Below, piece by piece: positions 44,308 through 54,597 of a stretch of 54,597 nt of DNA; position 1 is the first letter of the stretch; each line of letters opens with the position of its first letter. This DNA comes from Mnemiopsis leidyi. Its lineage: Eukaryota; Ctenophora; Tentaculata; Lobata; Bolinopsidae. The stretch covers positions 295,312-349,908 of the forward strand of contig JH152712.1 of NCBI GenBank assembly GCA_000226015.1, read 5' to 3'. The notes beneath the pieces are model-generated. The model was given only the letters and a program-made list of their open reading frames with translations. It was not told where the DNA came from and searched no databases. The translations under genes were made by a program, and so were the position numbers.

Positions 44308-44549
44308 AGAAATTCTAGACGCGCATCGCCCGTTGAAATCGTTATCTGCTAACAAAAACAATTCAACATACATCATACATCTTATTCGTTGCATTCGAAA
44401 ATTAAAAGAAATTAGTATCAATACACCATCGAAATTATCTGTACTAACGTAAGAAGAAGCAACTTTTAAAACATAAAACTTATTATTTTCAAGAGCTCAG
44501 GCCCAGATGAAGTTCACCCAAAGATGTGAAAGTCCTTGGCTTTAGCCAA

Positions 44550-44577
44550 ATGTATTTGTATTTGTATTTGTATTTGT
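44550..44577 (+). repeat. 6-bp tandem repeat (TATTTG)n
   Basis: About five TATTTG units lie directly before the 10-N gap, a typical tail for LINE or simple-repeat-ended elements. Confidence 0.8.
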
Positions 44578-44587
44578 TACACCTGTA

Positions 44588-44597
44588 NNNNNNNNNN
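44588..44597. other. Assembly gap (10 N)
   Basis: This 10-N placeholder sits exactly at the left edge of repeat copy 2. The join may be a scaffolding artefact at a repeat boundary, and the true spacing is unknown. Confidence 0.95.
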
Positions 44598-44850
44598 CAT
44601 TTTCCGCTTCCGTCGTATCTTCCAACTGAAAAGAGCATTACTCCTCACGGTTTCAACCTAGAATGATGAGAGTTAGTTCCAGTGGTAGCCCTGATGTTTC
44701 TCTACCAGCCTGTATCGAAGATTTGCTCGAAATCTAAAAATGTGTCTGTGAGGTTGCGATGAAGTGACGTAGGTAGTCGCGGCGACATGCGACCTCCGAA
44801 AGTGCGACCTCAGTGCGACCTCCCGCGCAGGGGGTGAATAAGACCCCATC
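44598..44850. repeat. ~250-bp dispersed repeat, copy 2
   Basis: Collinear with 43116-43372, from CATTTTCCGC through GAGGTTGCGATGAAGTGACG to CGCGCAGGGGGTGAATAAGA. It directly precedes the CR1/L2-like LINE tail, whereas copy 1 is followed by unrelated sequence. Confidence 0.85.
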
Positions 44851-44857
44851 TCGAGCA

Positions 44858-45245
44858 TTGAATTGTGTCCAATTGTGGAATCCAGTAGCGACCCATGAGA
44901 ATTAGGCGACTGTTTTGGAGCTGGAGAGCGTCCTGAGGCGGTTTAACCGTCTAATTTATGAGGTGGGTACTCTTCCCTATAGTTGACGACTGGAAATCCT
45001 GAATTTGACAACGCTGGCTGAGTGGCGAATATGTGGGGACCTTATCGAAGCTTTCAAAGCAACTAGTGGCTTGACTGAGTATGGGCAAGGTTTGTTCAGA
45101 ATGAGCAAATCTGGTCTCAATCTTGTGTCATCCAATAGATGTTGTAATAGTGCTACTAAAGTAAGGAATGTTCAGAGTCTTTTTCTCCCGTAGCAAGTTA
45201 TTCCATTCTGGAACAAGCTTCCTTCGGAAGTTTATGTTATATTTA
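44858..45245 (+). pseudogene. CR1/L2-like LINE, reverse-transcriptase C-terminal remnant
   Basis: One frame with three in-frame stops reads LNCVQLWNPVATHEN, then ELESVLRRFNRLIYEVGTLP, then RLEILNLTTLAEWRICGDLI then EAFKATSGL, and later VIPFWNKLPSEV. The order Q-L-W-N-P, LE-S-V-x-RRF, RL-x-x-LNL-x-x-L, GDLIE-x-FK and W-x-x-LP is the conserved region after the reverse-transcriptase core of CR1/L2/Rex-type non-LTR retrotransposons. It is 5'-truncated and inactive. Confidence 0.78.
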
Positions 45246-45321
45246 TAAAGAGCTCTTTATATGGGGATGAAGTATCATGATGTATTAACATCATTTTACT
45301 TCAGATCTTAACCACACTGAT

Positions 45322-45970
45322 TTGACCCCAGTACTCCTGATTGGCTCAGGCACAGCTATTTTGTACTCAAATGCATCTTGCAGGAAGTATCTTGCCCAAT
45401 GTGCTAACGGGGAGTCCCCACAATGCGAAGCAGGAGTGTCTGGTTTCGAGAAACTGTATGCACCTGGGCATCCCTTTATAGACTCTGCCTGTTTGGAAGC
45501 CCTTCAGGGCATAGATAGATATCTGATCTGGTCCATTGACTGGGAGTGTTAAAAGAAGGCTGACATGCCTATGTGACCCCCACATATGAAAGCAGGTTGG
45601 GGGCACTACAGAAAGCCTAGGAGCTTCTGTTATCTACTTCTACTGCTACCATTGCTTATCTAAAATCATTGCACACTGATGTGTTGCGAAATTTGAAGTG
45701 TCATTCATTCATAACACTTACCTTGACACCAAGGAATGTCCGCGCTGCGGAAACCAAGAAGTAACAGTATCACATTTACTCAGTGCCCTTCCACTGCTTA
45801 ACTTAGAGGACATTACTTCAACGAGTACTACCTCTCTTTCAACGACATCTTCAATCCCCCTCCTTTTTTCAAATTTACCAATAAAACCAAAAGGTTACTC
45901 GACCCTCAAGACATGGACAACACAGGAGTTACGTAGCTTTAGCCCTTTTCTTCCCCTCTGTTATCTTTGA
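45322..45970 (+). pseudogene. Retroelement-derived open frames with terminal Cys-His motif
   Basis: Two plus-strand frames (45322-45552 and 45698-45970). The second contains ECPRCGNQEVTVSHLLSALP, which resembles the CPxCG-x-x-E-x-TVxHLL-x-x-CP motif closing RNase-H-bearing LINE proteins. The last Cys is replaced by Ala-Leu. The first frame (AGVSGFEKLYAPGHPFIDSA) I do not recognise. Probably another decayed LINE just downstream of the CR1-like tail. Confidence 0.42.
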
Positions 45971-46745
45971 CTTCTGGTATAGGCTCTCCCATCTGTCTAC
46001 CCTTTATCGTTACCCTATTGTGGGCCTAACTTACAGACCTAGTCTCTCTTTTGAAAAAAACACTTACCTTCTGCTCTATCAGCCTCTAGGCTGCCGGAAA
46101 CCCCCTGACCCCCTTGTGTACATAGTTCAGCTGAGGTAGAATCATGACTGTGAGTTTGTGATATCATAGTCCCACTGGCCCATAAAAAGTACCAGAATTC
46201 AATCAGATTGCAGGGTAAGTTTCCCACCCTTAGAGTAAAACGCCCGAATCCAATTTTTTGCATGATTGTTTGTTTAGGAGATAGGTAAACTTTAAGGAGG
46301 CGTCAAGGTCGCTCTGTTTCAAGAATTTTGTATGATGGTTTGCTGGGTTTGATTGTCTAAAATTTGATAGACGTTTTTTAACTCTTTCTAGCAAATTTTT
46401 ATTGGAAGGCTTTGAATGCCTACAATTTGTTATGCGGTTATTCCAATTGCTGGGTAAGTGACATAAGGGCACTCCAAATTTAGTTATGGCATCAAGAAAA
46501 TTTACCACAAATCTCTGCTGTTATTTACTTGTAATGTTATAATTATAGTTAACCTTGCGATTGAAGATGTTGAGTAATAGTCTTAGCCAACGTTTAAGCT
46601 TTTTGCATAGGTCACGCTTAAATAGTTTCCTATTATTTTCTCAAATAATATGTGCCACTGTAGCGTGTTATGAAAACTAGAATTTATTTATTATTTATTT
46701 TATATCTTCACCACCTATCAGCTAAGTTGTACTTTTTTCATTCAG
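45971..46745. other. Non-coding, 5' flank or intron of the NHR gene
   Basis: Contains a minus-strand frame at 46230-46508 (KKRLSNFRQSNPANHHTKFL) with no recognisable family. The upstream exon expected for the NHR gene, ending with two bases of a codon, was not found. Confidence 0.35.
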
Positions 46746-49700
46746 GCTATGTAAGTTTAACAACTATGAGCTAAAGGGTAAATGGAGTGGGGTTCAGGAT
46801 GAATTCTCAAGAGTCAAATGTCCCCAACAATCAGTTTACTTTCCACAGGTAACTGAAATTTTAAACTTTTTCTTTTAACATACCTTGTATTTTTCTATAA
46901 AATAAAGCCAACACCCTAACCCTTTTAACCATGGTAACTTTTGAGTTGGTAAATTGGTAATGGTCATGATTTTTACCACAAAAATTCAGTCATTTTAACT
47001 ATGGTTATGATGAAAGTTTTGATAACGCCACCATAACATCTTGGAATTTGGACCATTTTACCAACAATCAGGCCCCTGACTTAGACCAAATGGTCGGAAA
47101 TTAAAAACAAAGATTGATTTATGACCAATTATTGAAATATCAACAAAGTCTTTCAGATCAAATATTAAGAATATAATATTTTGTCCCTTCCTTAAAGCAC
47201 CATATTCTCATTTATAGTTACTATAAAATTTCGTGAAAATTTAACTTCCCCTCAGAATCCATGGGTCCAGAATAAGACTAAGCAATAGCAGCAAGACTGC
47301 TACTAGGCTGGAAGCTGCAAAATTTTATGATAATGGCGTGGTTTACTCTGCTCTGCCCCTCTCAGGGCATGCAAAATTTGTAGTTCAGGTTTGTTATTCT
47401 GCATTTTCCCTTTCAGAGTGCGCCAAACTGCTCAAATAGAACATGCATTTGCTATTCTATTCTAATTTCTAGCTGTGACCTTTACATTTATATTTAATCC
47501 TTTTTAAATAATATGTGCCTCATAAATGGTGTCAACGACCTGTTCAAAGGGAATCAAAAATTTAACTGAAAACTGAAAAGCCAATTGTTATATTTTTCAA
47601 TTGATTTTGATTGAAAAATGATCCTTATTTTCATCGATACCGTAACAGGTTGGGTACATAACATAAATTTTTGCGTGTCGATTTGATACGACGCTGAACG
47701 TCTTTCATTTTGAAATTTCCATTTTCGATTTTATGTCAATCATCCTGGCTTCATACCTTGAAAATGGGTTCTATAAAACATAGGAAACATTTATAGGTGT
47801 TTAGAGAAACCTTTTCACAGACTTAGAAGTCTCTCAGGTTACCTGACTTAGGTTACCTGACTCAGGTAGGTGTCATTATTGGCGATTGTTTTATCTTAGG
47901 AAAAGAGGTGTTAAGTGGGCGGCTGAGGTTAGTAAGACCTCTTGCATTGGTGGCAAAAGTGTAGTAAAGGACCTAATATAGTCAACTAGAGTTGTAATAT
48001 CACTGCTAAACGTTGATACTTGATAGAAGTGCAGATACCCGATATCGACATATCAATTAATTAGAGAGTGACCACTTACACCACTTATATTATCTACCTG
48101 ATTTTGGTTTCCCATGTAAACTGTATTTTTACCGCATAAGTGACATCATTTATGAGGCACACCAAGTATATTTCTAACGCGCTTTTAGAATAGATTAAGA
48201 TAACATAGTTGCTCTATCATTTAGGCTCAAGAACTGGCTGTTGGTTGGAGTGGCAGTTTTAAAATTGGGGTAATTCTCATCTCACCTGAAGTATTTAAGG
48301 ATGGTTTTCAACCACCAAGGTATGCCTTGTTCAAAATATCGATTTTGAAATTTGTGTTATGATTTTGTTTATGTTGAATAATGTCTCCTTTTCTGCCGAT
48401 GTCTCCTTTTTTGCCGATTTGCCTTTTTTGCCGATTGTGGGTCTGTCATTCGAATATGAAGGTGAAATAATGTGTTTTACTCAAAGACATAGTAAATAGT
48501 ATGTGTGGAATAACTGTTTATGTAGTTCAGTATGTCAGTATTGGTTTAGACGTCAGCAAAAAGTCAACAAACAGTGTTGCTTTCCTTTCTATCGACGGTA
48601 ACAGTTTCACTTACAAAAACTGCTTTAGAAATAATTTGCATTTCATGGCTTCGGTAGAATGGGCTGTGGGTATTGTCAGAGCCGAATATTCATCTTGCCA
48701 CTGCATTTACGTTTTTATCGCACCATTTTCTCGACTTTCATTTTTCAGTCTAGTGCAAGTCAGGCTATTATTTTTGTAAAACTCACCCCGTACACACATA
48801 TTGCCTACTAAACTAAAGCACGACATTGACCCTCAAACTTTTAGGCAATGACCACAAACATGACACTGTGAAATCCTACATGGTCAATTCTCGTGATGAT
48901 ATAACTTTTGTCTAAAAGATCTCCCAAAAGCACACATTTTTTTTGATTTACTAGTTTGACCATAACAATTTTTTGTTTTATTTTGAAGTTGATTTGTCTT
49001 TTTTTCAATTGTCAAAAGATTTTACCATAGCCACATATGATGTAAAGTGAGTCGTGAGAGTACTGCTTATCAAAACACTGTTAAATTCATCCAGTCCTAA
49101 GTCTCAAGCTTCATTCCCGTAATAAGATAAATAGAAAGATGCACCGGCACGTTTTGCAACATGATCGCCCAAGTTTGTACATTGTCGCCAGAGATCTGGC
49201 TGCTACTGCAGCTCACACCAACTGACTTATGTCCAGATAATCACGTGATCTATTTCCAGGTACTCCCCTGCTATGCCTCACTCGTGGGTGTGGAGTAGTT
49301 TGTCACTTCACGTCGGACAAGATCTCAAAATATCTTACGGCTCTGTCAACTTAGAGGATTTGAAAAAGGTAAGAAGCGCCAAATTTTGAGTTTTTATATA
49401 AAAAGCTGCAGGGATATGTCCGTCAACAAATTTATGATTACGATAATAAACAACTTGATGAACTAATTTATAATCTTTGATGAAATTGTTGTTGAAATTA
49501 CAGGCCTTTTAAAGTACGAGGCTTAACGTCAACTGAATACATCTCAATGCGAATTTTTGGTTGTAATTCGAAATAGTAAATGTTTAACTGATTTTAAGTC
49601 ATACTTGATGGTCGTGTTTGTTTGATTCGGTCATTAAAGGATTTGTTTTTCATTGACATTAAAAGAGCATTTGGCGCTAGCTTTTACTACAAGTGAAGTT

Positions 49701-50100
49701 TGACAGATAACCTGACAAGTGACAACTCATTCTAAGTACTACAACGTTTATTGTGACGTCATACAATAACAGAGTCCTAAACTTGGCGCTATAAACTTAG
49801 CTTAAGTCCCAGTATGTCAAATAATTCCATCCCTCGGTTGGTATCAAAAAACAGGATGAGAAGGAAAGACAAAAACTAAATTAGCCGAACTACACTGAAA
49901 TGTTCAGGGAGATAAGCTGGGCATGGAGATTAGCCGCGAGGGGACTCTACAGTTTCTGGTTAATGACAGAAGTCAAGGCGCAGCTGCAACTAACGTCTAC
50001 TCTACTGATAAACTTGTCTACGGTTTTGTGGACCACTACGGTCAAGCAGTTACCAGCACTATTGCTGAGGGTGAGTTTGTGTGTGTGTGTGTGTGTGCGC

Positions 50101-50184
<84 letters not shown>

Positions 50185-52509
50185 TGCTTAAAGATGTACA
50201 TTTGTGAAGTCACGTTTCACCTATGTTGCCAAATGCCCTTATGCTTTTACAGCTGCATGATTTCATTTATAGTTATTTTATCCTGGTGAAAATTATACAA
50301 TTATAATTCACGAAAACGATGATCCTCAAAACAATGAAGGAGGATTCAGGCAATATTCGACTCATGAAATTTGTTACTGTGCTGATCAAAATGGACTCAA
50401 AACAAACGAAATTAGTTTTATAGGAATGGATGTCTCAAGCTACACAAAAGAGGCAACTACCTTACGAAAAGTCACTGATTCTGATCCTTCAATGAACAAA
50501 CGTGAAAATTCCCGACAGAAAATTTTAAATTCAGCTAAAGATGAATAACAAAACTTATTGTGATCACATTCACATGAGATGACGCAAAAGAATTAGTGTT
50601 CGACTGGGTCTAATTCATGGTCTTAGCTGTAACTGTAAGTGTAACTTGGACTTTGGTGAAATAATTATCGTGACAGCGCAACTGCAAGCATCCTATCGAC
50701 ATATTATGAATTGAGAGATGAGAAACTGCATTAGCGTGGAGTGACTCTTAGTGAAACTGACTCAAAGAAATCGCTCATTACGACCGTATTCAACATTCAG
50801 GTACAACTCTGTGAATTTCACAAAGATTACAAGTACAAAGAAATTTGAACCGTTTCAAGAACGAACCGTCATTGTGAAAGAACCAGAAAAAAAAGCTGAT
50901 AAACCTTAAACCGATTGTTGGTAGATGAATGTACATGGTGTGGCCAAAATCATTCGTGTTTCAATGGGAATGTACCAGATGTTAAATGTAGATGATATCT
51001 GAACACACCATCGAATTCGATCCAGGGTCTTATACGTTTCGATGGTATGTTTGAAACTTGAACTACAAGTGTATCTACCATGACAAAAGTGCGGGCTAAA
51101 TAAATCTAAGTGGCAGCTCATCTCAAATTAGTTTACTATTTTCATTTTCCTCAGCTCCTTGGTCATTCGTCACTGCAACCACACAATTAATCGTATATGA
51201 AGCTAACACTTAACTTGAAAACTCGATATATTTTCCAGGTTTTAAGAACCACAGGAGCTATTGTTATCGTCATCAATGTAACATTTTCTCTCACCTCAGT
51301 GCTACTGACGTTAATAAGTTACACTACAACATTAGTTTCCAATTTCATATTCTGCCTGCTCGTACAATATCTACCGAATTCTCACTTGCTGGCATTATTT
51401 CACAGTTTGCTGGCATTATATTCACACTGAATTGCATCATTTAATTGAGCTCTGCAAAAATAAGCGAAAACCAGGCCAAATAGGATTGCAAAAGTTCTGG
51501 AATAACACACTATTAGTATTATTGCTAGTGCAGTGTAGTGTAGTGTTAAAGCTATGCAAAACAGCTGTAAACCAGCAGCTTGAGAGCGTAAAAAAGTTGA
51601 CAAATTAACACAGCTAAGCAAACAAACACCCAGCTTGCAGTCATGGGCTGCATATTTTTTCTGGGCAACTGAAATTGCCATGAACTTAAGATTTGTTTGA
51701 TCTCTCAACCACTACTATCTCTATATATCTCTAATATCGCTTTCTTAATGTGTCGCAGAAAATTGGAAAACTATAATCAATGTGAGAGGGATGAAAATTA
51801 AGTGCATTTCGAATATTTTCACTTTAGTTGCTGTGTTCTTTTTGGTCGGCTGACTGAACGACGATCAAATTCAAAGTGTTGAGATAGCAATCACAGGTCA
51901 GGAGAATGCAAAGTGAATTACAATAAGGGCACTTTAATATTTAATTCTAATCAGTGATCAGATAACGGAATGTTCACACTTATGTGACACACAGGAGGAT
52001 TATATTGAATTTAATGATGCTTTTCTTAGCACTGTATGAAAGCATTGTTTTAGTGTAAGATTATTGCGTTGAATGGTTTTAGTAAAACAGATAGGTGACT
52101 CGACATTAGGTGACTCGACGTTAAGAATAAGATTCCTGCTACGCTTTCGTGGTTATTACCGTACGTTTAACGTTTGTTATTATCTACTTCACCCTAATCT
52201 TAATCTTGTTAATTGATCGAGTACTATTTCAATACTAACCATGGATTTTCATATATTTTTCTAATTAATATATTTAATTTTATTATGGTCAATCGTCCAA
52301 TTAAGTGCACTAACTGGGAAAGTAATATTATGAAATTTCATGCTATTACACTTGATAGATAACTCAAACTTGTGAACGCCGATTAGGGGACTAATGTCTA
52401 AAATATCGCATGTTTTATATTAATTATTCACGCCCGTTTTGCAGACGAAGAGTTTGGCCGTTCAGGACAAAATTTGCACCACGTGCGTCTTCCCCAGCAG
52501 TCACTGTAG
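46746..52509 (+). CDS. Neuralized homology repeat (NHR) domain protein, 3' five exons
   Basis: Exons 46746-46848, 48225-48319, 49260-49368, 49908-50070 and 52445-52509 join in phase throughout; the last junction forms GAC (G + AC). The product has VGWSGSFKIGVILISPE, then MPHSWVWSSLSL, then GDKLGMEISREGTLQFLVND, then DRSQGAAATNV and YGFVDHYGQAVTSTI. The W-SG-x-x-x-IGV, G-D-x-LG, L-x-F-x-ND/NG-x-x-QG-x-A and VD-x-YGQ blocks define the NHR domain of neuralized-family proteins, which bind Notch ligands or centriolar partners. After the domain comes a short tail (DEEFGRSGQNLHHVRLPQQS) and a TAG. No RING finger is encoded in these exons. Upstream exons are missing, so whether it is an E3 ligase (NEURL1-like) or a multi-NHR protein (NEURL4-like) is open. 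Confidence 0.78.
46849..48224 (+). other. NHR gene intron 1
   Basis: GT-AG intron of 1376 bases. It includes a CAGGTTACCTGACTTAGGTTACCTGACTCAGG-like small direct repeat around 47836-47868 and ACCATGGT/GGTAATGGTCATG words near 46930-47060 that distantly recall the GACCAT element. No exon was seen. Confidence 0.5.
48320..49259 (+). other. NHR gene intron 2
   Basis: GT-AG intron of 940 bases. A short repeat of TTTTGCCGATTTGCC-type words lies at about 48392-48437. The 92-codon plus-strand frame at 48501-48779 has no family support. Confidence 0.5.
49369..49907 (+). other. NHR gene intron 3
   Basis: GT-AG intron of 539 bases, nothing recognised. The acceptor TGTTCAG has a weak pyrimidine tract. 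Confidence 0.5.
50077..50182 (+). repeat. (GT)n microsatellite
   Basis: A GT dinucleotide run of about 100 bases, interrupted by GCGCGTGC near 50097-50106. It starts a few bases after the donor GTGAGT of the fourth NHR exon, so the 5' splice site abuts the array. Confidence 0.95.
50183..52444 (+). other. NHR gene intron 4
   Basis: The intron of about 2.4 kb (including the GT run) ends CCCGTTTTGCAG at 52444. The plus-strand frame at 51197-51430 is Leu/Thr-rich and hydrophobic but lacks family support or matching phase. No further exon was found. Confidence 0.45.
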
Positions 52510-54236
52510 ATTTGTCTTTTAAATATGTAACCAGAAGGTAGAGAAACTTACAACTACAACTGTGCTGCTCTTTATCATTTCCTGTTATCCTACTCTGTCC
52601 GCAATTTTTCAGTTTTTTATTTCACCTATGTGAGCAGAATTTGTTGATTCGGACCATACACTTGAAGATAAATAACGGGTTACACTAAAGACCTATACAC
52701 CTTATGTAGCCACCTTGACAACCTGAGTTCGTTGAAGTCGAAGTCAGAACTTTCTTAGTTCAATTGTAACGTTTCCAAATACCGCTCTTGTTTCATGATA
52801 TTACAGCCAGAAGAGTTTTACATAGAAGTAGAAAATGTTAGTTAGAATGTTTCAACAAATTAACTTCCATTACAAATCAATCCTAAATTCTCAATATCCT
52901 AAAATAAAGTTAAAATGTCCCAAGTTACCAGTTTTAATTCAAAAGGTTATACCAGCAACTCTTGTTTTTTTCAAGTTTAGGGAAAACTAAGATAGCAAAA
53001 TCGTTTTACCATCCCATGTATAAAATCTATCAAACATAAAAATATATAGCATGCAGTTTCCTTTAAATCATTTCCCCAAAATGCACCGCTTCTTTAAATT
53101 ACAAATAAATAACAAAATCAAAAACATGTGTTAAACGCTCAAGTGTCCGCTAAGAATGCTAAAAGAGGTGTTGGTAGGAATGGTTCTAGTTTTGATACGT
53201 TGTTCGTCAATCCAGTTAGAATCTTCCGTTTGCAAAGGTGCTGAAGAGAAAAGGGGTTCACGAACGCTGAAATGGAAATGTGTCAGTAACTTTGTAGCAG
53301 CGTCCAGACAACTTTCTGTAGCGATTAATTTGCAATGTTAAAGATGGATTGCTCATAGCAATGTGAATTGCAATAAAAAATTAAATATGGATTATCCATT
53401 TTAAGAGAATCTAATTCCTGACTAATTCCTTTAATAAGTGTCAAGTGAATAGTGATCATGTTTAGTTAATTTTTCACTGCGTGATAATTTGTCAGTTGAA
53501 AACTGGCAGTTAAATTCAACGCAATGGCCAAAGTGTAAATACTGAATACACTGCCAAATTTCATATGATTTTCATCACAGCATGCCTTATCCAATCACTT
53601 GAAAATTAAACAAACTCATGTACGTACGTGCGCGGCATATAGTAAATGTGGGCTGACTTTTTGCAACACGTGAATTCATAATTCGACGATGCGCGTGTCG
53701 AAAAGAAGCAAAATCGACCATCTGCTATTTTCGGCCCTGAGGATCGTTCCGAGATTTGTGAAATCACGTTCTTGCTTTACCTTTCATTCAGGACCGAACC
53801 TATTTCTTTGATAAGTTTGAACTACAGCTGTTTCATGTCAATAGGCTGTACAAACACCAATCTTATTCAGGCTATTTATACACATACTGAGTTACACAGC
53901 AATAGTGTTAATAAGTACACTTAGACTTAGAATTGTAATCAAATACACAGAGCCGCGGCGAAATTTGTCGCTAAACTAATTACCAAATAGCAATTACAAT
54001 GACAGAGGTGCCAAACAACGCCCACTAACTATATCTACATGTCGCAAGTTGACAATTCTCTCGGCTAATTACGTGGATTTTGTCAATGTACCTGTAACTT
54101 ACATTACAGAATTTAAAGATTACAGACTTCTACAATTTGAAGTGTTTAAAACTACAGACATGAACTTCGACAAACAAGTGAAACAGACATGCACATGGAC
54201 AAACACACAGACAAACACAGAACCCATAGACCAACT
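52510..54236. other. 3' flank of the NHR gene, non-coding
   Basis: An AATAAA occurs at about 52902, 390 bases after the stop. No other gene is supported. Short frames at 53156 and 54049 look like chance. Confidence 0.4.
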
Positions 54237-54305
54237 TAGGGGGGGGTGTAAGATGACCACGATTTTATGACCATTTTGTCTATGTCAAGGTGTAATGGTT
54301 TTTGA
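54237..54305. mobile_element. Partial second copy of the G-tract / GACCAT element
   Basis: It reads TTAGGGGGGGGTGTAAGATG then ACCACGATTTTATGACCATT then TTGTCTATGTCAAGGTGT. It is collinear with 26345-26405 (TTAGGG...TAANATGACCACG, TTTTTTTGACCATTTGGCC, GGGTGT). Only the left end is present. Confidence 0.7.
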
Positions 54306-54330
54306 AAGAGGAAGACATGAACAAACACAC

Positions 54331-54485
54331 ATGATATGTTGTACAGTCTACTACACAGACTATATGATATTTTGCACAGTCTATTACACAGACTACTTGA
54401 TATATTGTACAGTCTATTACACAGACTGACGAACACACGAACAAACACACAGACTATATTGTACAGTCTATAACACAGACAGTAG
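54331..54485 (+). repeat. Tandem repeat of ATATTGTACAGTCTATTACA-type units
   Basis: About four units of roughly 37 bases carry GTACAGTCTATTACACAGAC followed by TACTTGATATATT-like spacers. Units at 54341-54360, 54373-54394, 54407-54428 and 54455-54480 are recognisable. Non-coding. Confidence 0.75.
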
Positions 54486-54597
54486 TACATGTAAGCTAAT
54501 TTACGTCTGTCATTTGCTGGATCACACAATACATACAATTACGTGACGAGTTACATTTCATGTGTGTCTACTGTGTCTGTATTGTGTTGTAAATAGT

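Noticed and set aside
49947-50213. Frames with Thr-His or Cys-Val repeats
   Set aside because: They are readings of the (GT)n microsatellite in an intron.
1-54597. tRNA, rRNA, CRISPR arrays and bacterial operon features
   Set aside because: No tRNA-like B-box with a matching A-box and acceptor stem was noticed by eye. Direct repeats here are tandem or transposon-derived, not spaced like CRISPR. Intron structure shows a eukaryotic genome. A covariance-model scan could still find small RNAs missed by eye.

Overview
This is a eukaryotic (metazoan) genomic window. It is AT-rich and has GT-AG introns, isolated exons separated by kilobases of non-coding DNA, decayed non-LTR retrotransposons, many small inverted-repeat elements, and an interstitial TTAGGG-type tract. 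The gene families point to an invertebrate animal: divergent LDLa-module rhodopsin-like GPCRs, GALNT-like glycosyltransferases with a ricin-B lectin tail, a neuralized (NHR) gene, an EF-hand protein and coiled-coil genes. TTAGGG argues mildly against insects or nematodes. I cannot resolve the phylum. Two assembly gaps (15450-16170 and 44588-44597) and one single N (26364) are present.

Layout: (1) 1-5268 is mostly non-coding with repeat fragments. (2) 5269-7244 (+) holds the last five supported exons of a coiled-coil centrosomal gene resembling CEP112. Its introns carry two MITE-like elements and a fourfold tandem duplication of a 3' splice site. (3) A minus-strand coiled-coil gene of unknown identity is assembled from phase-compatible exons between 31381 and 10229, with an ambiguous exon at 8729-8673. 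One of its exons has clustered TQT-type motifs that resemble dynein light chain (LC8) sites. If these exons are one gene, its introns enclose the first LDLa-GPCR (16181-20382, opposite strand) and both glycosyltransferase genes (25047-22938 and 28726-26637, same strand). (4) 32749-33228 (-) is a compact four-EF-hand protein. (5) 34512-35440 is a Mutator-like (MULE) element with a transposase remnant and 9-bp flanking repeats. (6) 37238-39550 (+) is a second, intronless LDLa-GPCR. (7) 39.7-46 kb is a transposon graveyard: an RNase-H LINE, a CR1/L2-like LINE tail, a long-TIR element and a duplicated 250-bp repeat. (8) 46746-52509 (+) holds five exons of an NHR-domain gene. (9) The rest is non-coding with simple repeats.

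The two GPCRs share a receptor architecture: calcium-type LDLa modules, then seven transmembrane segments with an unusually long second extracellular loop. No leucine-rich repeats were seen. The two GALNT-like enzymes are a tandem pair with identical intron positions and the same departure from the usual family active-site loop. A functional link between the secreted/membrane glycosylation enzymes and the Thr/Pro-rich stalk of the adjacent receptor is possible but is only inference from proximity.
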